A program made the position numbers and the translations under genes. 33,122 bases of DNA from the NCBI GenBank assembly GCA_005887925.1, contig VBLP01000203.1, positions 1-33,122 of the forward strand. The letters are read 5' to 3'. The stretch's first letter is position 1; the number at the start of each line of letters is the position of its first letter. The notes beneath the pieces were generated by a model, which worked only from the letters and a program-made list of their open reading frames with translations, did not search any database and had not been told where the DNA came from. The DNA comes from Deltaproteobacteria bacterium. GTDB lineage: Bacteria > Myxococcota_A > Polyangia > Haliangiales > Haliangiaceae. Below, in pieces: positions 18,703 through 28,498 of the stretch.

Positions 18703-20525
18703 ATCCCGAGGTCTTCGCAATCCGCGGGCCGGCGAACCGCGCTGTTGGCCGGCGATTTCGCGCACTCGCTGCGTTCCGCGGAGCTGTGGCGCACACGCTG
18801 CGGAAAACTAGGACGCCTGGAGCCGCCGAACGGATGGCACGCGCCGCAGCGAACGGCGCTGGGCTCGTGGTTGACCTGGGCCTGGTGGCAGCGCAGGCAG
18901 GTCGCGCGATCGTCGCCGGGGGCCGGCTCGTGCGCGCCGTGGCAGCTGTTGCAGGTGGCGTGACCGGCGACGCGGTGCAGGCCGGGGCGCTGCTCGGCGG
19001 GATGGCAGGTCGCGCAGGCCGGCGGTGCGGCCTGGCCCTGCGGGCCGTGCGGACGGTGGCAGCTGACGCAGTCGAGGCGCTTGCCGTGGCCCTGGCTGGC
19101 CTTGTCGGTGTGGCAGGTCGCGCAGGTCTTCTCGGGGCGGCGTGCGCCGCTGTGCGGCTCGTGGCAGGTCGCGCATTGCGTGTGGCCGCTCGGCGCCGAC
19201 GCCGCCTCGGCGGCATGACAGGTCGCGCAGGCGGCCTGGGCCCGGGGCTGATGCGGACCGGCGGTGTGGCAGTCGGCGCAGGCGGTGTGGCCCTTGCGGA
19301 CGACCTGCGCTTTCTGGGCGTGGCACGTCGCGCAGCTCGGCGGCGGCCTGGCCGGCTCGTGGGCGGCGCTCGCGTGGCACTGCGTGCAGGTCGCATGGCC
19401 GGTGGACGCGGTGGTCGCCGACTCGCGGCCGTGGCACCTGGCGCACAGCGCGGGCTCGAGCTTGGGCTTGCCGGCGTGCGGCGCGTGACAGTCGAGGCAC
19501 TTGGCCGTCGCGTGGTGCGGCTTGTCGTGACAGGTGACGCACGCGACCGCGAGCTGGCCGGTCGGCTGGGCGTGCGGCGGATGGCAGCCGGCGCAGGCCG
19601 CGGTGCCGTTGCCGTGCGCGGTCCGGGCCTCGTCGCGGATCGGCGCGGCGCCGACTGTAGTCACCGCGGACCTGATCGGCGGCGGGTGGCTGACACGCTG
19701 CACGTGGCAGCCGGTGCACGGTTTGGCGGCGGCGCCCTCGTGCTGGGCGTGACAGCTGATGCAGCGGGTGTGCTTGGCCGGCGCGATCACGTGCTGCTTG
19801 GTGTGGCAGCTCGTGCACGCCATGGTCTGGGCGGCGTCGAAGGCGTGCGGCTTGTGGCAGCCGGTGCACGCGTTGTGGCCGACGGTGATCGCGCGCGCGT
19901 CGACGCGGATCTTGCCGCGCTGCTGGGCGTGGCAGGTCGCGCAGCCGGTGTCGGCGGCGGCGTTGACCTCGTGCATCTGGTGGCAGTCGAGGCAGCTGCG
20001 CGCGCCGGCGTGGTGGTTCTGCTCGTCGGCGTGGCAGCTCGCGCACGGCCTGGGATCGAGCGACGGCGTCGCGTGAGCGCGGTGGCAGTCGCCGCACGTC
20101 TGATCGCTGTGCGCGCCGACCGCAGCGTGATTGCCCTGCGGCTCGGTGTGGCAGCGCATGCAGTTGCTCGGAGCGACCGCGGGATCCTTGCCGAAGCCGT
20201 GGCAGTCCTGGCAGGCGGGCGAGCGCTGGCCGCCGAGCGGATCGACGGGGTGGAGCGCCGCCCGGACCGCCGGGTGGCACTTCTGGCACAGCTCGAGCGG
20301 CGGCGTCGAGAAGCCGGCGTCGCCGTGGCACTCGCGGCAGGCCACGCCGCGCTTGAGGACGTGGGCGGTGTGACCGGCGCTGTCGCGCACGTCGCGCCAC
20401 ACCACCGGGACCTGCGCGGGCGAGGCATGGCGCTCGCCGGCGCCGGAGCAGCCCGTGGACCAGGCGACCGCCGCGATCGCGCATGCGACCGCCGCGCCGA
20501 GCGCGCCGACGATGACGCGCCTCAT
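18699..20525 (-). CDS. Multiheme c-type cytochrome, 27 CxxCH motifs in about 608 aa
   Basis: MRRVIVGALGAAVACAIAAVAWSTGCSG signal/lipoprotein-like N-terminus and 27 CxxCH motifs counted in the translation. Confidence 0.92.
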   Translation of the reverse strand: MRRVIVGALGAAVACAIAAVAWSTGCSGAGERHASPAQVPVVWRDVRDSAGHTAHVLKRGVACRECHGDAGFSTPPLELCQKCHPAVRAALHPVDPLGGQRSPACQDCHGFGKDPAVAPSNCMRCHTEPQGNHAAVGAHSDQTCGDCHRAHATPSLDPRPCASCHADEQNHHAGARSCLDCHQMHEVNAAADTGCATCHAQQRGKIRVDARAITVGHNACTGCHKPHAFDAAQTMACTSCHTKQHVIAPAKHTRCISCHAQHEGAAAKPCTGCHVQRVSHPPPIRSAVTTVGAAPIRDEARTAHGNGTAACAGCHPPHAQPTGQLAVACVTCHDKPHHATAKCLDCHAPHAGKPKLEPALCARCHGRESATTASTGHATCTQCHASAAHEPARPPPSCATCHAQKAQVVRKGHTACADCHTAGPHQPRAQAACATCHAAEAASAPSGHTQCATCHEPHSGARRPEKTCATCHTDKASQGHGKRLDCVSCHRPHGPQGQAAPPACATCHPAEQRPGLHRVAGHATCNSCHGAHEPAPGDDRATCLRCHQAQVNHEPSAVRCGACHPFGGSRRPSFPQRVRHSSAERSECAKSPANSAVRRPADCEDLGI

Positions 20526-21559
20526 CGCGTCCCCACGGGGTGGCACATCCGGCACGGCATCGCGGTCAGCGGCTGCCGGCTCGACCAGCCGGGTGGATGC
20601 GGATTGCCGCCGACGCCGCCGACGGCGTGGCACTGCACGCACAGGCTCTCGCCGGCGCCGCCGTGACAGCCGGCGCACGCGGCGGGATCGCGGCGGGCCT
20701 CGCGGCCGTGCAGGTTGTCGCTCGCGGTCAGCCCGACCCAGCCGGCCGGGTGCGGATTGCCGCGCGATGCGCCGGCGACGCCGCGCGCGGTGTGGCAGGC
20801 GACGCAGCGATCGGGCGCGTGGCAGGTGGTGCAGGCGCCGGGCTCGGCGCGCGCCTCGAGGCTGTGGCGCGACAGGAACCCCGCGCGGTGCACGCTCGCG
20901 GCGAACGGATCGTTGAACCGGCGGGTCGCGGGCAGCGCCGGCGCGGTCACGCCGTGGCAGCCGGCGCAGTACGACGGCTTGTGGCAGCTCTCGCAGACCT
21001 CGCCCGACGAGGGCGCGCGCGCGCCGTGCTCGCGCAGCCAGTCGCCGTCGTGCGCGAGGTGGGTCGCGGGCAGCGTCGCCTGCTCGGCGAGGCCCTTGTG
21101 GCAGGCCTCGCACTTGCGCGCGTCGCGCGCGGCGTCGTCGGCGTGGCACTTGAAGCAGGTCGCCATCGCCGGCCGCATGTGGTCATCGCCGTCGGCGACG
21201 CCGGTGTGGCAGCGCATGCAGTTGCCCTTGGTGCCGTCCTGGTGCCTGGCGTGGCTGAAGACCAGGTGATCGCGCGCCTCGGACAGCTGGGCGATCGCGC
21301 CCGGCGCGACGTGGCAGCTCTGGCACGACCGGCTGTCGTGCGGCTTGGTGTGGCAGGTCGTGCAGCTGTCGTCGGTCGGCAGGTGCAGCGCCGGCGAGCC
21401 GTCCTGGATCGTCGGGTGGCAGCGCATGCACGACACGCCGGCGACGGCGTGGGCGCGGTGCGGGAACGAGCGCGGGCCGGAGCGCGTCAAGCCGAGCACG
21501 CCGGCGCACGCGACCAGGCCGCACAGCGCGATGCTCGTGGTGATGCGGCGCAGCGTCAT
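20522..21559 (-). CDS. Multiheme c-type cytochrome, 13 CxxCH motifs
   Basis: MTLRRITTSIALCGLVACAGVLGL signal-like N-terminus; CMRCH, CTTCH, CQSCH, CMRCH, CFKCH, CEACH, CESCH, CAGCH, CTTCH, CVACH, CAGCH, CVQCH, CRMCH. Confidence 0.92.
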   Translation of the reverse strand: MTLRRITTSIALCGLVACAGVLGLTRSGPRSFPHRAHAVAGVSCMRCHPTIQDGSPALHLPTDDSCTTCHTKPHDSRSCQSCHVAPGAIAQLSEARDHLVFSHARHQDGTKGNCMRCHTGVADGDDHMRPAMATCFKCHADDAARDARKCEACHKGLAEQATLPATHLAHDGDWLREHGARAPSSGEVCESCHKPSYCAGCHGVTAPALPATRRFNDPFAASVHRAGFLSRHSLEARAEPGACTTCHAPDRCVACHTARGVAGASRGNPHPAGWVGLTASDNLHGREARRDPAACAGCHGGAGESLCVQCHAVGGVGGNPHPPGWSSRQPLTAMPCRMCHPVGTR

Positions 21560-22743
21560 GGTGTCCCCCAGCGCCGGCTGAGCTGGAACAGCACATCGAC
21601 GCGGCTGCGGTACTCGGGAGATGCGCTGGCCTCGACGGCGATCGCCGACTGCCAGTCGCCGCGGTCCCAGCTGAGCGCGCCGAGCGCCCACGGCCACAGC
21701 GTGCCTCGGCCGCGCGGCTCGTCGGGCCGCACCAGCTCGAGCTCGGTCGACGCCACCAGCCGGTGCGACAGCGCGATCCGCGCCGCGGCCCGCGCGCCGG
21801 TCCACGCCTCGCCGGCGACGCCGCTGCGCCGCAGCTCGGCCGAGATCGCGCTGGCGCCGCGGTCGTCGAGCTTGAGCCGCGCGCGGCCGACCAGCTCGGG
21901 GGAGATGTCGGCGTCGACCCGGCGGGCCCCGGCGTCGGCGATGACGTCGAGGCGCGGCGCCGCCGCCCAGGTGATCACGGCCCCGGCACGCTGCGCCGGC
22001 ACGTCGCCGATCACCGAGAACAGCGTGGTCGCCGGCAAGAGGTGAGACGCGGCGCGGTGGCTGGCGTAGAGCTCAGCGCGCACGTGCTCGCTGCGGTGGC
22101 TCGCGGTCAGCGCGACCTCGGCGAGCCCGGGGTTGGCGACGTCGTAGGCGATGCGCGCCCCGAGGTCGTCGCGGCGGCCGAGCGCCATGCCGGCGTCGGC
22201 GGCGAGCTCCTCGGTGACGAGCTGGCCGTCGTCGCGGCGCTGCTCGTAGGCGATGCCGGCGGAGCCCCAGTCGCCGAACCGGCGCGACACGCGGCTCGCG
22301 GCCACCCAGCCCAGCGCGCGATCCATGGTCAGCCCCGGCATCACCGGCACGCCGGCGGCGGCCTCGACGACGAAGCGCTGCGGCAGCTGGAGCCGGGCCG
22401 AGCCGCCATCGAGGTGCTCGGGGCGCAGCGCGCCGAGCGCGACGACGAACCGGCCGAGCCGCGCCGCGGCCATCCCGCCCGGTGTGTGGGCGTCGATCGC
22501 GATCACCAGCACGTCGCCGTGCGAGCTGTCGCCCGGCGTGCCCGGCAGCGCGGCCCCGCCGGCGAGCCACACGACGGCCTCGGCGGACAGCCCGGGCTGC
22601 GCGGCGCCGCTGGCGTCGAGCACGAGCAGGCCGGCGGGCGACGCGGTGGTCGCGAGCGCGTCGGCGCGCAGGCGCAGCGGATCGGCCGCCGCCGCATGCG
22701 CGACCAGCGCGAGCGCGAGCGCGAGCAGCGGCAGCGACTTCAT
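21556..22743 (-). CDS. Predicted outer-membrane beta-barrel / porin-like protein
   Basis: Signal peptide MKSLPLLALALALVAHAAAAD; C-terminal half of alternating amphipathic strands (GSAGIAYEQRRDD, DLGARIAYDVANPGLAEVALTASHRSEHVRAELYASHR, RSRVDVLFQLSRRW); between cytochrome genes. Confidence 0.6.
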   Translation of the reverse strand: MKSLPLLALALALVAHAAAADPLRLRADALATTASPAGLLVLDASGAAQPGLSAEAVVWLAGGAALPGTPGDSSHGDVLVIAIDAHTPGGMAAARLGRFVVALGALRPEHLDGGSARLQLPQRFVVEAAAGVPVMPGLTMDRALGWVAASRVSRRFGDWGSAGIAYEQRRDDGQLVTEELAADAGMALGRRDDLGARIAYDVANPGLAEVALTASHRSEHVRAELYASHRAASHLLPATTLFSVIGDVPAQRAGAVITWAAAPRLDVIADAGARRVDADISPELVGRARLKLDDRGASAISAELRRSGVAGEAWTGARAAARIALSHRLVASTELELVRPDEPRGRGTLWPWALGALSWDRGDWQSAIAVEASASPEYRSRVDVLFQLSRRWGTP

Positions 22744-23096
22744 GGCGAGATCTCCCGCGGTGCGTCGTCGCGCGGTGTCCGGGTACCGGACGGGCCGTTC
22801 TGCGGAGCGAGGCCGAGCAAGGAGTCCCCGGCGGCGAGCTCGGTGCTCGTCATCTTCTTGCCCCTGGCGCGCTGCTTCCTGACCTGGTCGATCAGGACCG
22901 AGATGCAGAACAGCGCGAACGCCAGGATGCCGAGGCCCTCGCCGAGCGACATCGCGAGGATGACCGGCATCGGCGTCGGCTGCAGCATCGACCACACCAT
23001 GAGCGCGAGCGCGATCAGCGTGAGCACGGCGGACAGCTTGAGCAGCGTGGGCACCCGCGGTGGGCGCGTCACGAGCGTCTTGAGGCGGCGGATCAT
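22740..23096 (-). CDS. Small membrane protein (two predicted TM helices)
   Basis: LKLSAVLTLIALALMVWSML and VILAMSLGEGLGILAFALFCISVLIDQ; ATGA overlaps on both sides. Confidence 0.7.
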   Translation of the reverse strand: MIRRLKTLVTRPPRVPTLLKLSAVLTLIALALMVWSMLQPTPMPVILAMSLGEGLGILAFALFCISVLIDQVRKQRARGKKMTSTELAAGDSLLGLAPQNGPSGTRTPRDDAPREISP

Positions 23097-23764
23097 GGCG
23101 AGGCTCCTTCCGCCCCGGCCGCGGCTTGCTCGGCCTTGAGGTGCGCGATCGCGGCGAACGGGTGGGCCGGTCCGTGGCAGCCCTGGCTGGCGCAGCTCAC
23201 CGAACCATCGCGCACCTGGTCGATCAGGCTCTTGTGGTCGCCGACCCGGCGCCACCCCGGCGCCTCGGTCGAGTGGCAGCGCATGCAGGTCGCGTTGGGG
23301 AACGGCTGGCGGATGTGGATCCTGGGCAGCGCCTCCTCGAGGCTGAGCTGGTGGAAGTGCAGCGCGTACTCGTAGACGTGCCGCATCCCGCCGATCTTGG
23401 TCGTGACCGTGCCGAACATCCCGTAGTCGGCGTGGCACGTGTAGCAGTTCTCCTCGCCGAACGCCTGGTTGCGGCCGTGGCGCGCGGCGAGCGACGTGCT
23501 GCCCGGGTTGGACGAGTCGGCGCCGAACGGCGTCATCACGTGGCACGAGCTGCAGAACGTCCGGGTCTTGGTCGCCTCGTAGCCGGCGATGCTGCCGTTG
23601 GCCGCGGTGCCGAGCGGCAGGATGCCGATCGCGACCAGCAGCACGAGCTTGGTGCCGCGGGTCAGCGCCGGCCGCGCGATCAGGAACCAGATCAGCAGGA
23701 CGGTGGCCAGCCCGGCGCAGATCAGCGCGAACAGGACGAACGGATTCGGGTGCTCAGTGGACAT
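23093..23764 (-). CDS. NapC/NirT/NrfH-family membrane-anchored multiheme cytochrome
   Basis: Two N-terminal hydrophobic segments then TFCSSCHVMTPFG, ENCYTCHADYGMFG, NATCMRCHSTEAPG, and SCASQGCHGPAHPF (CX4CH). Confidence 0.85.
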   Translation of the reverse strand: MSTEHPNPFVLFALICAGLATVLLIWFLIARPALTRGTKLVLLVAIGILPLGTAANGSIAGYEATKTRTFCSSCHVMTPFGADSSNPGSTSLAARHGRNQAFGEENCYTCHADYGMFGTVTTKIGGMRHVYEYALHFHQLSLEEALPRIHIRQPFPNATCMRCHSTEAPGWRRVGDHKSLIDQVRDGSVSCASQGCHGPAHPFAAIAHLKAEQAAAGAEGASP

Positions 23765-24971
23765 CGACCACTCCGTTGATGTGCGTGCTGCTGAGGACGC
23801 CGTCGGGACCCGGCGTGAGGATGATCATCCCGGTCGCGTCGATCGTCCGGGGGTGACACCCGGTGCAGCTGGCCAGCGTCATGGCCGGGCTGTGGCTCGG
23901 TGTCGTCGGCGGGACGCCGTGGCAGCTGCCGCACACCAGGCCGCCGGTCTGGGTCCACACCGGGCGGCCTGCGAGGTGGCACAGCGCGGTCGCGCAGGTC
24001 GCGGTGCTGCGGTCCCAGCGCAGCTCGGTGTTGACCTCGGCGGGCGGCGGCGAGTCGATGTGGCCCGCGTCGCCGATCTGGGTCGGCACCTGGTGGCAGG
24101 CGCTGCACGGTACCGGACCGCGCAGCCGCGACGGTGCCTCGATGTGCGCACGGTGAGCGCCGACGCCGATCGCGGTGATGAGCGTGTTGCCCGACAGATC
24201 GCCGGGCGGCGCGGGCGACGTGGCGTCGCCGTGGCAGCCAGAGCAGCCCGGGACGCGGCCGACCTGGACGGTGCCGTCGATGTGCGGCGCGCCCGGCGGA
24301 TGGCAGGTCTCGCAGTGATCCTGCGCGTGGCTCGGCGGTGGGGCGCCGTGGCAGCGATCGCAGGCGCCGGCGGGCGCCGGGTCGTCCCACCGCGGCTCGG
24401 TCGCGGTGCCGCCGGCGGCGTGCAGCACGTCGCCATGGCAGTACACGTTGCTGCACCGGCCGTCGTGGAACAGGGGGGGGCCGGGGCGATCACCCGGGTC
24501 GAGCGTGAATCCCGCGCGCGTGCCGAACGTGACCCGGGGCGGGGTCTGGATCGCGACGCCGCCGCTCAGGATGTGGCCCTCTGCGTTCCAGGTCGCGGGA
24601 ACGACATGGCATTCGCCGCACGCGAGCCCGGCGACCTCGCGGTGGACGACGTGCGCGTTGCTCGTCGGGCCAGCCCCGTGACAGGTGATGCACGCGGTCG
24701 GACCTGCGCTGTGGCAGGTCAGGCATGACACCTTCGCGGTGCCACCGGTGAAGTCGTCGCCATGGCAGCCGGCGCAGACCGAGAAGTTCCAGTTACGGCG
24801 CACCAGCTCGCGGACGTGGAAATCTTCACTCTTGGAGTCGAGGATCCCGGCAGGGTGGACCGACACGGTGGTCGTGCCGCCATCGGGCTGCGGCCGCACA
24901 TCCGAGCACGCGCCCAGCGCGAGCGCGGCCCACAGGCCGGCGGCGGCACATGGGGCGATGACCCACCTCAC
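23754..24971 (-). CDS. Multiheme lipoprotein cytochrome with mixed CxxCH (10) and CX4CH (2) motifs, Geobacter CxxxxCH-type
   Basis: LALGACSD lipobox; CAGCH, CLTCH, CITCH, CGECH, CSNVYCH, CDRCH, CETCH, CSGCH, CSACH, CATALCH, CGSCH, CTGCH. Confidence 0.88.
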   Translation of the reverse strand: MRWVIAPCAAAGLWAALALGACSDVRPQPDGGTTTVSVHPAGILDSKSEDFHVRELVRRNWNFSVCAGCHGDDFTGGTAKVSCLTCHSAGPTACITCHGAGPTSNAHVVHREVAGLACGECHVVPATWNAEGHILSGGVAIQTPPRVTFGTRAGFTLDPGDRPGPPLFHDGRCSNVYCHGDVLHAAGGTATEPRWDDPAPAGACDRCHGAPPPSHAQDHCETCHPPGAPHIDGTVQVGRVPGCSGCHGDATSPAPPGDLSGNTLITAIGVGAHRAHIEAPSRLRGPVPCSACHQVPTQIGDAGHIDSPPPAEVNTELRWDRSTATCATALCHLAGRPVWTQTGGLVCGSCHGVPPTTPSHSPAMTLASCTGCHPRTIDATGMIILTPGPDGVLSSTHINGVVDVH

Positions 24972-25022
24972 AGCATTCCGTGGGTGAAGGCCATTGGCGA
25001 AGGCTGCATGACGTCCCTCTAC

Positions 25023-25250
25023 TCACGAGCTGTGCCAGCCCACAGGCGGTGCTGCGGTGGGCTCCAGCGCAGCATCTGCGGGGGACCCCCGGGCGTCTGC
25101 AAGGATTGCGCGATCGTCGTCGAACAGGATCCGGCGCGGCGGGGTGTCGACGTCATCGAGCTGGCCGGACCGGACGGTCCACGCAAAGGCTGCGACCGCG
25201 ACGCCGGCGAACACCAGGGCGAGCGGGAGGATGAGATAGAGGATGGTCAT
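25023..25250 (-). CDS. ccoS: cbb3-type cytochrome oxidase assembly protein CcoS
   Basis: [46 protein letters not shown]; typical CcoS sequence, directly downstream of ccoI. Confidence 0.9.
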   Translation of the reverse strand: MTILYLILPLALVFAGVAVAAFAWTVRSGQLDDVDTPPRRILFDDDRAILADARGSPADAALEPTAAPPVGWHSS

Positions 25251-27667
25251 CGGGGGTCCTCGGCGCGGAACGCCCGGGAGCGCAGCGAGCTGGCGAGCAC
25301 CGTCAGCGAGCTGAGGGGCATGACCGCCGCGGCGATCAGCGGGTGGATCCAGCCGAGCACCGCGAGGCTGCCGGCGAGCAGGTTGTAGGCGAGCGAGAAC
25401 TTGAGGTTGCGCCGGATCGTCGCCAGCGTCGCCTGCGCGCCGGCGCAGGTCGCGGCGATCGCGGTGATGGACGGCGAGCGCAGGTAGACGTCGGCGGCCT
25501 CGATCGCGATCTCGGCGGCACCCGACACCGCGATGCCGGCGCTGGCGGCGGCCATCGCCGCGGCATCGTTGACACCGTCGCCGACCATCGCGACCGGGCC
25601 GTGCTCCCGCGCCGCCGTGACCGCGGCGACCTTGTCCTCGGGCGAGACCCGGCCGTGGCAGTGCGCCCACGGGATGCCGAGCGTGCCGCCGACCCGGCGG
25701 ACGACGCGCTCGTCGTCTCCGGACAGGAGCTGCACGTCCCAGCCCAGCCGGACCAGCGCGTCGAGCGCCTCGCGCGCGTCGTCGCGGATCGGATCGGCGA
25801 GCCCGGCGACCGCGACCATCGTGCCGTCGCACGCGATCACGATCGGGGTCTCGCCGCGATCGGCGAGCTCCGCGATCCAGCCGTCGATGATGGGGCGCGA
25901 CGGGCAGCGCTGGCGCACCCAGGCCGGCGCGCCGACCACGACGCGGTGATGGCCGACGGTCGCGGAGACGCCGCGGCCGAGCTCCTCGGTGATGTCGGTC
26001 GCCACCCCGGCGGGCCGGGCGTGGGCGCAGAGCGCGCGGGCGATCGGGTGGTTGCTGCCGGATTCGGCCGCCGCGGCCAGCGCGGTCGCGTCGACATCGC
26101 CGTACCAGCTGACCACCGCGAGCTTGCCCGCGGTCAACGTCCCGGTCTTGTCGACGAACAGCGTGCCCGGCGTCGCGAGCCGCTCGAGCGCATCGGCGCC
26201 CTTGATCAGCACGCCGCGCCGCGCCGCGCGGCCGAGCGCGACGGTGACCGCGAGCGGCGTCGCCAGCGCGAGCGCGCACGGACAGGTCACGATCAGGAGC
26301 GCCATCGCATGCTCGGCGCCGGCGGCCACCGAGTGGCCCCAGATCACCGACCAGCCGATCAGCGTCAGCGCGGCGACCGCCGACACCACGGCGACGAACC
26401 GGCCCGCGATCCGGTCGACCAGCCGCTCGATCGGCGACTTGACCGACAGCTGTGCGATGCTCGCGACCAGCCTGCCGACGCGGGTGACCTCGCCGACCGC
26501 CGTCGCGCAGACCGCGATCGGGGCGGCGACATTGACCGTGCCGGCGTGGACGTGCGCACCGGGCGCGACATCGATCGGCCGCGACTCGCCGGTCAGGACG
26601 CCGAGATCGATCGCCGAGCGCCCGGCCACGACGTCGCCGTCGACCGGGATGATCTCGCCGACCAGGACGCGCACGACGTCGCCCGGCACGATCGCCTCGA
26701 TCGGCACGTCGGTGGCCGCGCCGTCGGGCCGCTCCGGGCCGAGACGGTGGGCACGGCTCGGCGTCAGCGACAGCAAGAGCTCGGCCGCGGTCGAGGCCCG
26801 GCGCTGGTGACGCAGCACGATCCAGCGCGCGGTCAGGAGCAGGAACACCAGCATCGCGAGCGAGTCGAAGTAGATCTCGCCGACGCCGCGGATCACGTTG
26901 GCGCTGCCCCAGAGCAGCCCGGCCAGGATGCCGATCGACAGCGGCAGATCGAGGTGGAGCCGGCGCGCGCGCAGCGCACCCAGCGCGGTGCGGAAGAACG
27001 GCGTCGCGGCGAAGCCGAGGGCGGGCACCGCGACGCACAGCGACGCCCAGCGGAAGAAGCCGGTGTCGGCGCGCGACATGCCGCCGAACAGCCCGGCGTA
27101 CAGCGCGATCGCCAGCAGCATGAGGTTGCCGGCCGCGGCGCCCGCGACGCCGAGCTTGACGAGCAGCGCGCGATCCTCGCGGCGGCGCAGCGCGTCGCGC
27201 TCGAGGCCGCGGTAGGGGTGCGGCGGGTGGCCGATGCGGTCGAGGTAGCGCGCGATCTGGGCGAGCGAGGTGACGGCGGGATCCCACGCCACGTCGGCGC
27301 GGCTGCGCCCGAGATCGACGCGCACGTCGCTGACCCCGGCGAGGCAGCGCGGCGCGCTCTCGACCAGCCACACGCACGCGGTGCAGCGCAGGTCCTCGAG
27401 GTAGAGGGCCGCGCGCGCCGTGCCGCCGGGGCCGGCCTGCACGTGCAGGCGCTGAAACGCCGGATCATCGAGCTCGGTGTAGCCGTGATCGGTCGTCCGC
27501 GCCGGCTCGGCGGTCTCGCGCAGCGCGTAGAACCGCTCGAGGCCGTTGGCGGCGATCGCGCCGTACACGACCTCGCATCCGGAACAGCAGAAGGCCGATG
27601 CCCGGCCGGCCGGCACCGGCAGGCTGCAGTGGCGGCACGGCGCGGGGGCAACCGCGGCGGCGGTCAT
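25247..27667 (-). CDS. ccoI: Cation (copper)-translocating P-type ATPase CcoI
   Basis: [26 protein letters not shown]-terminal metal domain, [42 protein letters not shown]. Confidence 0.93.
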   Translation of the reverse strand: MTAAAVAPAPCRHCSLPVPAGRASAFCCSGCEVVYGAIAANGLERFYALRETAEPARTTDHGYTELDDPAFQRLHVQAGPGGTARAALYLEDLRCTACVWLVESAPRCLAGVSDVRVDLGRSRADVAWDPAVTSLAQIARYLDRIGHPPHPYRGLERDALRRREDRALLVKLGVAGAAAGNLMLLAIALYAGLFGGMSRADTGFFRWASLCVAVPALGFAATPFFRTALGALRARRLHLDLPLSIGILAGLLWGSANVIRGVGEIYFDSLAMLVFLLLTARWIVLRHQRRASTAAELLLSLTPSRAHRLGPERPDGAATDVPIEAIVPGDVVRVLVGEIIPVDGDVVAGRSAIDLGVLTGESRPIDVAPGAHVHAGTVNVAAPIAVCATAVGEVTRVGRLVASIAQLSVKSPIERLVDRIAGRFVAVVSAVAALTLIGWSVIWGHSVAAGAEHAMALLIVTCPCALALATPLAVTVALGRAARRGVLIKGADALERLATPGTLFVDKTGTLTAGKLAVVSWYGDVDATALAAAAESGSNHPIARALCAHARPAGVATDITEELGRGVSATVGHHRVVVGAPAWVRQRCPSRPIIDGWIAELADRGETPIVIACDGTMVAVAGLADPIRDDAREALDALVRLGWDVQLLSGDDERVVRRVGGTLGIPWAHCHGRVSPEDKVAAVTAAREHGPVAMVGDGVNDAAAMAAASAGIAVSGAAEIAIEAADVYLRSPSITAIAATCAGAQATLATIRRNLKFSLAYNLLAGSLAVLGWIHPLIAAAVMPLSSLTVLASSLRSRAFRAEDPR

Positions 27668-28350
27668 GGCGCGCTCCGGTGGCAGTGCGGCGCCGTCGCG
27701 CCCGTCGCGCCGGCATCGGCCCAGCGCCCGGCCAGCGTCGCGAGCCCGAGGACGATCAGGATGCCCGCCGAGATCACCGGCATGCGGCGCCGCATCGCAT
27801 CGAGCACGGCGCCGCCGAGCGCGAGCACGCCGGTCATCGCCGGCACGGTGCCGAGCCAGAACACCGCCATCACCAGCGCGCCGGCCACCGGGCTCGCTGT
27901 GCCGGCCGCCGAGACCACGAACGCCCACAGCCAGCCGCACGGCAAGAGGCCGGTCAGCACGCCGACGAGCCACGCCCGCCCGGCGGGGCGCCGGCCGCGG
28001 ATCTGGACCAGCCCGCGCTGGAACAGCGCGCCGCCGCTCGACTGGACCGTGATCCAGCCTGCCGCGACGGCGATCGCGCGCACGCCCCAGCCGACGATCG
28101 CACCGCCCGCGACGATCGCCGCGACATGCTGCACCGCCGCGAGGTGGCCCGCGACGTCGACCGCGCTGCCGACGAGGCCGGCGAGCGCGCCGAGCGCGCC
28201 GTACGTCGTCAGCCGCCCCAGCGCGTGGATCAGCGCGAGCCGCAGCGAGCGCGCGCCGCCGTGCAGCCCGACCAGCGGCCCGCACATCGCGACGCAGTGC
28301 AGGCTCCCCGCGAGGCTCGATCCGAGGATCGCGGCCCAGAGTGCGATCAT
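27664..28350 (-). CDS. Sulfite exporter TauE/SafE-like (DsbD_2-type) membrane protein of cbb3 locus
   Basis: GSLHCVAMCGPLVGLHGG, LGRLTTYGALGALAGLVG, GLLPCGWLWAFV. Confidence 0.85.
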   Translation of the reverse strand: MIALWAAILGSSLAGSLHCVAMCGPLVGLHGGARSLRLALIHALGRLTTYGALGALAGLVGSAVDVAGHLAAVQHVAAIVAGGAIVGWGVRAIAVAAGWITVQSSGGALFQRGLVQIRGRRPAGRAWLVGVLTGLLPCGWLWAFVVSAAGTASPVAGALVMAVFWLGTVPAMTGVLALGGAVLDAMRRRMPVISAGILIVLGLATLAGRWADAGATGATAPHCHRSAP

Positions 28351-28498
28351 CGAGCCCCCACAACGCCAGACGACGCCCGGAGGGAGTCGACGGATCTCGT
28401 CTCGGTGCGACCGGGGAGCCACGAATGGTTCTGATGAGGAGCTTCCGGTGAGCGCGAAGCCCCTCTCGATCGACCCGTCGCCCACGGCACCGGTGTCA

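Noticed and set aside
18612-20666. 684-aa plus-strand ORF antisense to the 27-heme cytochrome
   Set aside because: Low-complexity Ala/Gly/Arg/Val product mirroring CxxCH codons; GC-rich antisense artefact, sense strand has clear cytochrome.
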